A DNA stretch of 64,000 bases from Macrotrachela quadricornifera (Eukaryota > Rotifera > Eurotatoria > Philodinida > Philodinidae): the NCBI GenBank assembly GCA_022393335.1, contig JAJEKB010001138.1:144356-208355 (forward strand). The letters run 5' to 3'. A program made the translations under genes and the position numbers. This document shows, piece by piece, positions 35,684 through 47,368 of this stretch; position 1 is the first letter of the stretch; every line of letters starts with the position of its first letter. The notes below the pieces were generated by a model. It was not told the DNA's origin and ran no database searches. It saw only the letters and a list, made by a program, of their open reading frames with translations.

Positions 35684-38095
35684 ATGGGTGGCACAGCTTG
35701 TAAAGGCATGCCAAATAGTAACAAGTAAAAATTAATAAATCATATAAAAATAAATGTATTTTACTTTCGGTATATTTTTATTATAGAGCAATTACTATTG
35801 CAATTCTCGGTTTAGATAATGCCGGTAAATTTATTAAATTGTATAAAAAATTGAAAACTTCAAAAATATGTTGTTTTATTTTTAATTTCTTAGGAAAAAC
35901 AACAACAACTCGAGTACTTGAAAAAGGTATTGAAATATTGTATAAATATTTAATAATAATTAATGATTTTAATTTAGCTCCAGTCGATTCCGTAGCACCA
36001 ACAATTGGTTATTCTCAAACAGAAATTACACATAAAAATGAAAAAATCAAATTAATTGATTTGGGTGGTGCAAAAACATTTCGTGAAGCTTGGCGTCATT
36101 ATTATGATGATGCATATGGATTTGTTTATGTTCTTGATTCAAGTGAAGAAGATCGTCTTGGTGAAAATCGTGATGTATTAAAACGACTTTTACAAGAAGA
36201 CAAAGTGAAAGGAAAACCAATTCTTATGTATGAAATATATATATATATATATGAATAAATAGAAAATTTTGATTTATTTTGTCTAGTTTGGCAAATAAAC
36301 AAGATAAAGCAGAAGCACTTGATAAAAATACAATTCTTGAAGATTTAAAAATTGAACGACTTGTAAATGAAAATCGAACATTATGTCGTGTGGTAAGAAT
36401 AAATATTTAAATTTCAATATATAACTCTTAAAATTTATTTAGGAATCATGTACAGCTAAATCAATGAATCGTGCTGGAAAAAATTCTAAAATGGATGAAT
36501 CTATTCGACATGGTTTTGATTGGCTTATTAAAACAATTTATGAACATTATGATATATTACATAAACGTGTTGAACATGATGTTCAACAACGTAATGAAGC
36601 TGAACAAAAAGCAAAACGTGAACGACAAGAACGTGTACAAAGATTGCGTGAAGAGTAAAAATTTTTTTACAAATTATTACTTGAAATAATTTAAGAATTT
36701 ATTATGAATTTTTATTTTAGACGGGAAAGAGAAGAAGGTACACAAGATAATAATGATGACGATGATAATACCACACGAAATGGTTTTGTTCCAATTGGTC
36801 AAGCTGTTAAAAATGCTGAAGTAAGATCTGCGGCTGCTACTACTATTATTAATGGTGAAACATAAAAGAGAGAACATCGATATTAATTGCTGTCTGTGAT
36901 GTCCTTTTTTTTTGTCTTTATATTACCTGATAATAAAAACCAGAACAGTTTAATTTAAGATTATTTAATTGGCTAATTTATGTGTTTTAAATGTTTTGCT
37001 GCTAATGCTTAGTTGATTCTTGAGATTCATTTATTTTTTTTTTTGAAATATAAATATTGGTTATTATGAAGACAGACTATTCATATTTTATTAAAGCTAT
37101 TATAAAATTAATTTTCTTTGAATGTTTATTTTTTATTCTAGCGAAATTCATCAGAAAAACCAGCAAAAGATAAATCAAATCATATAGCATCAGTTGAAAA
37201 AATAAAATCTAAAACAAATAATGCAAATACATCTGTCCCACCAATACCAGCACCACGATCTTCATCTCATACACGAACATTAATTAATGATGAAGATAGT
37301 GATGAACAAGAATATCCACGACGACATAGTACAGAACTTTCACCAAGACGGAAAGAGTCACCAGCACCTCGATCTGTTTCATCAAATTTTGATGAAAATG
37401 AACAAATTAATACAATAGATGATCAAACATCAATTCGATCGATACCCGGAAAAAAGAAAAAAGTTATTGGCGCTGGTCGACATCGTTTACATGGTGATAA
37501 TCTTCCTCCATTAGCTCCATCATCTGCAGCATCTCGTCGTGATGATTTAACACAAAATAAAGGACTACCTGTTGGTACACCACGACCACAAGCTCTCGTT
37601 GCACAATGGGCTATAACAAGTCCAACTCCACAGGTAACAGCTGAAAAATTAACAACAATTAACAGTGATAACGAATTAGATGATGATACAGATAAATATA
37701 AATCATTAAAACTAACTAAACGGATTGTTTCTCCTCATCCAATAACAACAAATCGAATAATCCATGATAAAAAAAGTCAATTAAAACCAATTAATAATGA
37801 TGATAATAATAACGAAAATTTAACAAATAATGATTATAAAAAATCGTCTCGTTCAAAACGACCTACTCATTTAAATGGTAATAATGACGCTGATGATGAC
37901 GATGATGATAATACATCTCGAAGATCATCATCAAGACAAAAATCGCGCTCAAGATTAAGTAATGATAATGATGATGATTTTAATAATATCTCAAGCAGAC
38001 GAGCATCATCATCAGCTCGTAAAACAACTGGTAATGATTCTTCACATCGATCTCATTCAAGAACTAATGGACATATTGATGATGATCTTCAATGA
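35684..38095 (+). CDS. ARL13B: ADP-ribosylation factor-like protein 13B, ciliary GTPase
   Basis: Eight exons: 35684-35724, 35787-35824, 35894-35926, 35978-36227, 36287-36392, 36443-36654, 36721-36820 and 37142-38095, giving 577 residues. The GTPase domain has the P-loop GLDNAGKTTTTR, switch/DLGG region LIDLGGAKTFREAW and ANKQD specificity motif. A basic coiled coil follows (HDVQQRNEAEQKAKRERQER, then RLREE), then a long Ser/Asp-rich tail with LPPLAP and many basic dipeptides. ARL13B localises to the ciliary membrane, acts as the exchange factor for ARL3 and supports axoneme and signalling functions. The start MGGTACKG offers Gly2 and Cys6 as lipidation sites; vertebrate proteins use an N-terminal Cys pair. 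DLGGA lacks the usual catalytic Gln, as in the family. The last exon has no ATG but is open for 318 codons. Confidence 0.9.
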
Positions 38096-38724
38096 ATAAA
38101 CTAAAAGTTATATTTTACAAAGAAGTATCTTTATTTCTGATTTTTTTATACAATAATCTGTTTATGTTTCTTCATGTCTGAAAAGAGGACAAAAAATAAC
38201 TATTATAATTCATTACTGTTTGAACAAAAGAAAATAGGTTGTGAATATTTATTTGCTTATTAAAGTGTTTAACTATCATTTTTAGCATAGCTGTAAATAT
38301 TTGTAGAGTCTACAATTTTTTTTAATCATAAGATCATTTAAAATAATTTCAAGCACGACAAATTGTACATAAAAAAAACCTCACAATAGCTATTACTTCT
38401 TTTTTAAAACTAAATAAAACAATAATATCATTTATTGTAAAGAAGATGTGAAATACCATGTAAGAATATTCTAAAATTTCTTTTCTATTTAATGTATCAT
38501 AGAATACGTGTACGCTGATCTATCTTGTATAGAGAAAGGAAAGATAAAAACTTTTTTTTTCTCTCTTCTATAATTATCGTCCATATTGTTCAAAAGATAA
38601 ATTTTGAATATGCATATCAGACGTGCATTCTTACTCTTCTACGACGTGTATATAAATATATATAAAATTTCTTCTATCATTACATTCACATCGACTTGAT
38701 ATTAAAATTCTTTTCTTACTAACA
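38096..38724. other. Intergenic between ARL13B and NTR-like paralogue 2
   Basis: AT-rich, with a short (TA)n-like stretch near 38650-38668 that could serve as a TATA region for the downstream gene. No gene was seen. Confidence 0.45.
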
Positions 38725-39632
38725 ATGCTTACTATTAGTAGCATCTTTATTCTTATCGTTATATCTTTTTGTCATGGACAATCAACAATCAATCGGGAAT
38801 GTACACTTGATACGGTAGATTTTGCTACCAAAGTAGAAAAATCATCTGTTGTTGTCTATGGAAAATCAATGTCAAAAATTATGAATGATGGAAGTGATTC
38901 TATATTTCATGTATTATTTCAAGTGGATTGTATCTTGAAAGGGCCAGCAACTGTGCGACAAATTAATATAACAAATGCTGGTAAAATAAATTTCTTTTCA
39001 AAAATATAAGAAAATATTTGTTTTTAGGTCGTGTAGAAGGTAAACAATATTGTCAAAAATTTCCTATTGGTAAAGGCTATTCAATTGCTTTTCTTGAACC
39101 AATTTCATTAAATGAAACTGATCATGAAACATTTACTCCAGCTGATTTTGTTGAAATATTGGATGAAGGAAATTCAACAAGTGATTTATTAGCTCGTACA
39201 TGCTCCCTTCATCGATTAGTACCACGTGAAACATCAGCAACAGTTACTGAAGTATGTCCATCTGTTGGTACTGATCCAATGTGTCATGAAATTGTAAGTA
39301 CAACAGTAATCATGAAAACTGACAATATCATTAATAACAATAATCTCCTCATCAATACAACACCTGCTCTTAATACTGCAACCGATCTTCTTATTAATAC
39401 AACAAACATTATTGCATCTGATGCAGCAACAAATACATTCAACAAAACTTTAATTATTCCAGGTGATAAAGGACGTAAAACACATCCAATTCATACTCCA
39501 CAACAAGAAATTGATGCTATTCGAAGTAAATCACATAGTACTCAAGTTGATGTTGATAAAAATAATGGTGGCAACTTAATGACAATTAGTATTCTTCTTA
39601 TGATAATGGCTATTTTCTTCTGTTCAAATTAA
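38725..39632 (+). CDS. Secreted NTR/NtA-like protein with hydrophobic tail (paralogue 2)
   Basis: Two exons, 38725-38980 and 39028-39632, encode 286 residues. A signal peptide (MLTISSIFILIVISFCHGQS) precedes a domain with the same plan as the gene at 33809. Shared features are an early Cys, VVVYGKSMSKIMNDG against IVILGTSLNKIIDTN, VDCILKGPATVRQI against VRCILKGRPTQRII, and FLEP followed by PADF. The phase-1 intron sits at the same place (after the codon for Ala before Gly). The Thr/Asn-rich tail (TTPALNTATDLLINTT) is less repetitive, has several NxT sites, and ends in a hydrophobic anchor (MTISILLMIMAIFFCSN). The function is unknown; an extracellular or surface role is inferred. Confidence 0.78.
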
Positions 39633-42600
39633 TTTAAAAAAAATATTATATTAGAATAGAATATGAGAAAACTTTCTTTTTTTTTTCTTGCAATGCTTGT
39701 TCTGCTCATGTTCCTATTTTTCGAAAATATATAAATGGATAATTTAATCTAAAATAAAATGAAAAAAGTTATTAATCACATGTAACACTTTCTTCTTGAA
39801 GTATATTTGAGTGAATTGAAGCTAAATAAAATCAGTACTTAATTAACATTTATCATCGTTAAACTGTTAACAATTGAATGGATATATGAGAAGATTATCA
39901 GAGAAATTTGAAACATTTTTTTGAGATAAAAAAGTAGGATCAAATTAACAATTATTTTCTTCAAATTTTCATTCATTTATTTCAAATCATAAAACAACTT
40001 ATCGATGAAAACTTTCAACAACAGTATAAGTATACATCTGTACCCAGCTAAAACATGATCATCTTCGGCCTGGAAACGGTGAGAATATACGATGCACCAT
40101 ACTACGTTTCAGTTACAGCTCACGTCCATCAAAACAGTATTGTTGATAATCTGAAAACGGATCGTACTTAGTTGTTTTTACAAATTTACGAATAAAATGT
40201 AGTGAGCTTCTTTTATCATGTATTTTAACTGTCAACGGTCGTAAACATGCTATGTTATATCTGTCCATTACCTTATTTTTTTATTTCATTCTTTACTATT
40301 GACTTAATTACAATTTAAAACGAGATTTATGATCCTCATAAATTGTTGTAAACGATGTGTATACAATCATCATATTCGATAGTATCATTTTTATTGCACC
40401 GTCATAAATTTTGCGTCAGTGAAGAAGGTTAACATGCACTTCCTTCTTCTTTTTCAAGTGATACAAATAATGCCCTTTATTTAGTCAAATATTTACTGTC
40501 AACTTATTGTTGTAAATAATCTAAAAACCCTAACAACTTTATTCAAAAAAATTCGTACTTATCATTCGATTAATCACTGAAGCCAATTTAAAAATAAAAG
40601 ATAAAATTATTTTTAAATAAATTTATATTTACCGTTCGATTGATTGTTATAAATAATCTAAATGGAAAAAAAGCAATAATTATTTTACTGGATGTATCTC
40701 TGAACTCACTAGAGGAAAATAGTATAGACGACGAATGCAATTCAATTCACAATCAACTTCTGAAACATGATCGATCGCCTTGGATCTTCAGTAAAAAAAA
40801 AGCATATTCATCTAGCTACCATTAGAGCTAGGCCGTAAATTCATTGTGGAAAGTTTCAGAAATACCACTGAAAACAGTGCGTAAACGACGCCAAGTAAAT
40901 GAATACGTAAAACGTGCTGTAACATATCCATATCTATATTGCAAACTGATGTCCGTATATGAAAAGTAACTGATCTTTAGAAGCTCATCGTCTTTTTATC
41001 AATTTACGACCATTTACGGACCGTTTCTATTCACCTGGATTATAATACGACGCCATAGATAGTGTTCATATGTGATAGTACATCAACATATTATATACAG
41101 TACGTTTTCGAAATGTAAACGGTAACAACAGCACCTTTACGGTAGTAAACAAGCTGTATGTATTCGTAAACTTAGACGCAGTGATACAACATTGCATACG
41201 ATGCCATACTTCCTTAAATACGGTTGTAGATGTGCAGTAATCTCATCATTATATAGCTATGTCTTTACGCCAGGCATTACGGTCAACATAGGATGTGCTT
41301 AATGGTTGGAAAGTAACCGTAAACGACCATATCATTCGACTTGAGCAGTATCAGAAAAATGCCGTATGCAGTATTCGTTTAAATACCGTAAGTACGCCAT
41401 ATTCACTCCATATTATTAAGCGCCTAAAATTTATAGTTTGATGCCATATAGTGCTGCCACAGACAGCATGATTTTAAGATCTACATTATAGTTATTATAT
41501 TTCGATTAATCTAGACGATAACTGCAGTAATGAATATTGTTTTAAAATACAAACTATATATTTTTTTATTGACAGTAGCATCCATAACGCACACCATGGC
41601 AAGTCTTATTCTAAAAATATAAATTCTATGTTCATATATATGAAGAGAGGAAAAGGGTATTTATCATCCTACAGATAGAACACAGATGGAAACACGGTAA
41701 TACACGATATATATATATATTGTGAAAATATAGTCATATCTGATCATATACAATGATTGTATTTTAGCTATAAATGTGCCGTACATGGTTACGAAATAAA
41801 TACAGCATCTAAATGATCACAAAGATGTTGTGCTCTTACTATATACGACCGTATATGATAATTGTATTCCCTGTGCGAAGACTATGATGTATTTTACAGC
41901 TACTCTACGAAATCAAGACGTTAAATTCGAAAATTCTTTCCAACTTACTTCACAAATCGAGATTCATCGTATCAAAGACAACGCATAAAAAGGAAAGTAT
42001 ATCTATCTAGAACAATAGAACTAACTCCTAACTTACATCTGATATCATAATGACGTACTATCTTCCATCCTTATAGGTATGCATTAAGGTAAAAATCTAC
42101 TAGATTTGAATTAAATCTCCTAGCGATGTATATTCATTTTGAAATTAATGATTGACATCAAGAATATCAGACGAATCATGATATCCTAAATAAACCATAA
42201 CAATCCTTCAAAGTTAACTAACTTATGTGTAGTTTCTAAACGATATAAAGAATGTTTCAAAAAAAAATAACTGTTTAAAAGCAGATATTGTTATTGAAGT
42301 CATATGAACTTAAAAATATCACTACAATTATATATGTTACAGCAAATTTCGAAAAGATTATTATTCCTACAAGATGAGTTTTTAGCTCGTCTGTTTTATT
42401 CACACTGTTTATTGTGATCGAATCTTGCATCATACACGAGAGTTTTACTAATAGTTCGATTATAAAACAGAGAAATATTTAAACATTTTTTAACTAGAAA
42501 TTTTTCAAGAAACTAAGTCATTTTATTGATTATATCGTCAAAAACTTCTACTTTAAGTTTTATATATCAATCAGACTCGTTGTTTTTCGTTTTATGAGTT

Positions 42601-43606
42601 CAAAATTCGTTGATATTTAAGTCTTTAATTCCAACAAAATAATTGAAGTTATTTTCATAGAGCCATCGATAGTATGAGGTTTATACTTGACAGATGCATA
42701 CATATGGTAGAAAATATTTTATTCAATCATTGTTTTTTTAAGAGAAAAGAAAACAATCAATATTAAATAAATAAAAAGACAAATGGCAATAATTTGAAAA
42801 TCCATCAATCATTTATACAGATAAAGCTGTTAACTAAGTAAAAAACCTTGTATCATTGAATGGTTGCCGCATAAACTGTATCATATGAAAACGAAATTCT
42901 TAGTCATATTTCCAAGGATAAGAAGTATCTAAATCAAGAAATGCGAGCATCATTAATTTAAGTCAAGCAACTCTATCAGCTAAAATTGAAATCTTTTTTT
43001 ATTACCCTGATTTTAAAATAATTAATATAATAGTGTTAAAGTGTTCACTTTATAAAATTCAACAAAACATGAATATTTGCTTCAATAATGTCCAATATTT
43101 TCGACAAAATAAAATAAAACTCTGGTTGAGTTATTAGAAATAAATTGATATTATTTTCTTCTATCACCAATAAATCTTAATGTTACATGATTATACCTAT
43201 ATGTTATTACCAATATAAATACAATTCATACTTACTTTTCCTTCAATTTACAACAGCTATCGTACATGTTCATAAAATTGACATTCGTTTTCTTTTTTCT
43301 TTTTGTTTGTTCAAACAAGCATTTGATTCGATGGTAAAACTGCGACACCTGTAATGTTTAGAATTGCTAGACTGGTAAAGATCCTCTCCAATCAGCCATA
43401 TGTTTGTCTAAGACAGCTGATTGATTCATCGTCGCTATAGTTCGAGTGTACCAGCAAAAAGAACAGAGGATGGAGTGTTTTCCTTATATATTACTATAAA
43501 TATTTTCTCACGTGAAGAGGGCAGAGTCTAACATAGGACATTTATTAATAACCTTGCGAATTTTCTTATTTTAATACAAAAAAATTTTATACGTAGATTA
43601 TTAAAG
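39633..43606. other. Gene-poor 4-kb spacer with a CGTAAA-motif cluster
   Basis: No coding gene was recognised. The part at about 40020-41900 is richer in CG-containing words than the rest; a dense cluster is described separately. A (TA)n run lies near 41708-41721. Codon-like structure is absent on both strands. Confidence 0.5.
40833..41390. repeat. Cluster of CGTAAA / TTTACG motifs in both orientations
   Basis: At least ten copies of CGTAAA or its complement TTTACG, many extended to CCGTAAAC or TTTACGG, occur within about 560 bp. Examples are 40834, 40880, 41003, 41013, 41136, 41165, 41264 and 41318, with variants GTAAACGG at 41115 and TTACGG at 41277. CpG words are scarce elsewhere in this AT-rich window. 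Similar dense two-way motif arrays form the subterminal regions of some DNA transposons, but I could not locate element ends. Confidence 0.5.
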
Positions 43607-44770
43607 ATGCATCTAGAAGGAAAAACGTCAACTGAAGAAATAAATATAGAGGCTCGAGATTTAATGTGTCCAATATGCATGAGTAAGAATAATTATTCAT
43701 TTTTAAATTATTATTATTATTAATTTAAAAATAGCTATTGCTGAAGATCCTCATATAACATCATGTTGTCATCGTATATTTTGTTCAAAAGATGCTAATC
43801 CAAGTAAATATGAAAATGGTTGTCCATTATGCCGTGAAGTAAATTATTTATTTGAACAATCTGCTAAACATAAATCAATGCTTGATCAACTTACAATAAA
43901 ATGTTCCTGTTCAGAACGAATTGTTCCAAATGAATATGAAAATCATATGGAACGATGTTCAAATGTAACATTTAAATGTCCACATAATGTGTGTCAAGAA
44001 AAAGTAAATATTTATTCGAAAATCAAGAAAACAAAAAAAATCCTCTAAAAAATAAATTTATTTTTTTTTTTTGTAAAAAATAGAATGATCAAACAAAATA
44101 TAATTCTCAGCAACTTGTAAATCATCTTGCTCGAGCACATTGTGATGAAGTACCTATTCTTGGTTCAACATATGTAAATAAAAAATCTCTTGAACCATAT
44201 AAAGAAGCATCAGCTAAATATGATGATCTTGTGTCAACATTGTATTCATTACTTTATCCTAAAATGATTGATATACAAATGAAAATTACACCAGATATTC
44301 AAGAAACTTCATCAATATTTAAATGTCCATTAGGACATCAATTAATTGATGCTGATCGTACAAAACGTAAACGTAAAAATGGTACTGTTTATTCTACACC
44401 AGGTTTTAATTGTGATATATGTCATCGAACATTTTCAAATGGTCAATCATGGCATTGTTCATGTTCTGATAGTGGTTTTGATAAATGCGTTGGTTGTATT
44501 GTTTTTCAATTATATGATATTGATAATGATATATTACAATTAGCTAGTCAAGATAATGAAGAACAACAACAACGTTATAGACGACAAACAATAAGAAATA
44601 CAGTACGTTTACCACGAGGTTTATTTCGTTTATTAACTGGAAGTATGGATGAAGATGATGATGATAGTGATACTTTTTCTTTAACACATCAATCATCATA
44701 TTTAAATCAACGTAGTACATTTGAAGGAACAGATGATGAAGAAATTGAAGTTAATCTTCGTGAAGATTAA
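43607..44770 (+). CDS. RING finger / TRAF-type zinc-finger protein
   Basis: Three exons, 43607-43682, 43735-44003 and 44084-44770, encode 343 residues. An N-terminal RING (LMCPICM, then TSCCHRIFCSKD, then NGCPLCRE at about 20-61) is followed by a TRAF-type finger region (IKCSCSERIVPNEYENHMER and FKCPHNVCQE). A central segment comes next. The C-terminal Cys/His cluster (FKCPLGHQL, FNCDICHRTFSNGQSWHC, GFDKCVGCI) looks like a DC1- or ZZ-type treble clef. The tail is acidic. By its RING it is likely an E3 ubiquitin ligase in the cytosol; the substrate is unknown. A TAG acceptor-like site lies 10 nt before the ATG. Confidence 0.8.
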
Positions 44771-45464
44771 TATAACAGTATTAATATAACTTTTTTTCTT
44801 TTTTTTTTGTTCCTCTATTTTCCCCGATAAACATTTAAATATGTATATTATTATTTGTAAATTTTCTTTTTGCAGTTCTAATCAAGCCGATAAGCTTTTC
44901 TTTGTTGTTTCTAATGATATATATATATATATTTGGCATTTTTTTTTCTGTACATTTTTTATAGATAACAAAAAAATTAATAAACTTTAATGTTTATTTT
45001 AGAATGAAATAATTAAATGAAATTTTTAATTTATTAAATCAATTATAATTTTATTTTGCTTGAATAATTTCTTACTAAAAAAATATGTATATAATAAGTT
45101 GATTTTGCCTAATTTTCTATATTCTTATCATATATACAATATAATTGAATTATAGAATTTCGTCTCTTGACGATAATGATTAATTCATGTATCAATCAAG
45201 TTAAAAATCATGTCCCTGAAAACTAATTTGATTTATTATTATTCTTAGTAATTTCAGTTAATCAACCGACAAAAAAAGAAAAGCTTGCGCTCACTTTTTT
45301 TTACAACATTTTAAAATTCTCACTTATGACTTCGAGCAATGTAAAATGGCACTTAAAATATTGAGAAAGGAAAAAATAAAAAGGAAAAAAGTATCGCTTT
45401 CGACTACAACTTTTCATATTGATTGTCAGACAAAAAAAAGTAAAAAGAAAAGAACAACAACACA
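44771..45464. other. Intergenic between the RING and LRR genes
   Basis: AT-rich spacer; polyadenylation-like AATAAA near 44980. CAG at 45427-45429 is an acceptor-like site 35 nt before the LRR gene ATG. No gene was seen. Confidence 0.5.
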
Positions 45465-47154
45465 ATGCCATTACTACATAAAAGTAGCGCTGCATTAGAA
45501 TTAGAGAATTATAATGAAGATGATGATTATGATGATGAATATTTTAATGATTTATCTATTCGACGAACAACAAGTTATTCTACTCGAATAGATAAATCTT
45601 CAACAAAAACAAAACTTTCAGCTCGTCAAACTTCTGAAACAGTTGGTGTTGATCAAGCAATAGCATGTGCTTTAAAATCACGTTCAAAAGCATTTCATTA
45701 CACACAAAAACATTTACAATATATTCCTCCATCAATTCAACATCTTGCATTATGTGATATATTACGTGAACTTGATTTACATGGAAATCAACTTAAATCA
45801 TTACCTAATGAAATTGAAAAATTAAAATCAATTGAAATTTGTAATTTAGGTATAAGAAAATATATTTTTTTGATAATTGATATATACTTATTATCATTAG
45901 ACTATTCAATTCATATAAATTTTGCTATTTATATTCAAAAATATTTCTTGTAATTGATATTTGATATTCTCAAAATAATAATATAATCAATTCTGCAAAC
46001 TTTATTCTTCGATAAAAACAGAAACCAATAACTTATTTCGTTGTTTTTATAGATGCAAAAATAAATTTTGATATGTCTTCTTTCAAGATGTTTTCATTCG
46101 AAGCTTCAAAGAGAAATATTTTTATTATTGATTGCAATAGAAATTTTATTTTTTTCATTATTTACTCTTTCAGAAATTATTAAGTACATTTAAGAAAATC
46201 ATCTTTGAATGTGCATCAAATCATAATTTTCTATTTTTTAATAATTATATAATTATTTTATTTTTTATTTATTAAATAGGAAACAATCATTTTCAAGATT
46301 TACCTATTATTCTTGGATCATTACCTCATCTTACAAAATTACTTTTATTTAATAATCATCTCGGTGATTTATCATTATCATTATCATTTAAAAAATTAAA
46401 TAATTTACGTATTTTAAATTTAAATAATAATTTTATTACACAATTACCAACTGATATTGGTTGTTTAGTTAATCTTGAAATTTTATCTATAGAACATAAT
46501 CAATTAACTGAATTACCATGTGAAATTGGTTTATGTACACATTTAATTGAACTTCATCTTGGTTATAATCAATTAACAAAACTTCCACTTGAAATTGGTT
46601 ATTTAATTAATTTAAAACAAATTATTTTACATCGTAATAATCTTCTTGAATTACCTGAAAGTATAACAAATTTAAAAAGTTCATTAAAATTTTTAGATGT
46701 TGCTTGTAATAATTTACGTATATTTCCAAGTAAATTTCATACATTAAATTTAAATGAATTATATGCTGAACATAATCCATTATTAGAACGTGCACCAATA
46801 CATTCTGTACAAGAAAATGAAATTTTAACATTAAAAGAAATATGTGCACGTCGTGCTATGAATGAATTACGTAATCCAACATTAGATTTTCAACCAACAT
46901 TACGTGAACGTATACAACATAATAAAAAGGCTAAAGATATATTAATGCAATGTACTGAATGTCAATTTTGTCATAATTATTTTTTAAATACATGGTTAGA
47001 ATGTGTAGAATTTATTGATGTACAACGAACATTTAAAGGTTTAAGACATAATACAAATCAGACAATAACAATTATTCCTCAACGTGTATTACTCTGTTCA
47101 TATGAATGTTTTAATAGTCCAGGTCATAATTACTTTGGTGTTGCCTTTGCTTAG
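45465..47154 (+). CDS. Leucine-rich repeat protein with Cys-rich C terminus (LRRC58-like)
   Basis: Two exons, 45465-45849 and 46280-47154, encode 419 residues. An acidic, Tyr-rich N terminus precedes about nine LRRs of the SDS22/Ras-suppressor type, such as LRELDLHGNQLKSLPNEI, LRILNLNNNFITQLPTDI and LIELHLGYNQLTKLPLEI. The exon joint falls inside the second repeat and restores ICNLGNNHFQDLP. The C terminus has a cysteine module, QCTECQFCHNYFLNTWLECV, then RVLLCSYECFNSPGH. This recalls the end of LRRC58-type proteins, which carry paired Cys motifs around FVD. There is no signal peptide, so it is cytosolic or nuclear. LRRC58 itself is a tentative match; LRRC28 or LRRC69 relatives are alternatives. 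Confidence 0.78.
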
Positions 47155-47368
47155 AGTACAGAAAGGAAAAAAAACGAAATACAACATAATATTCTTCTAT
47201 TTTTTTTATGTCGAAATTTCAATCGACATTTGTTGACTTTTATTTTATTTTTAATGAGAATTTCATTTCATCGCACATCGTTCTTTTTTTTTTTTTTTAC
47301 ACACAATGATGTTGACAATAAAAAGAAAAAAAGAAGAACTAGACAAAAAAAATGTATTGATTGGTTTT

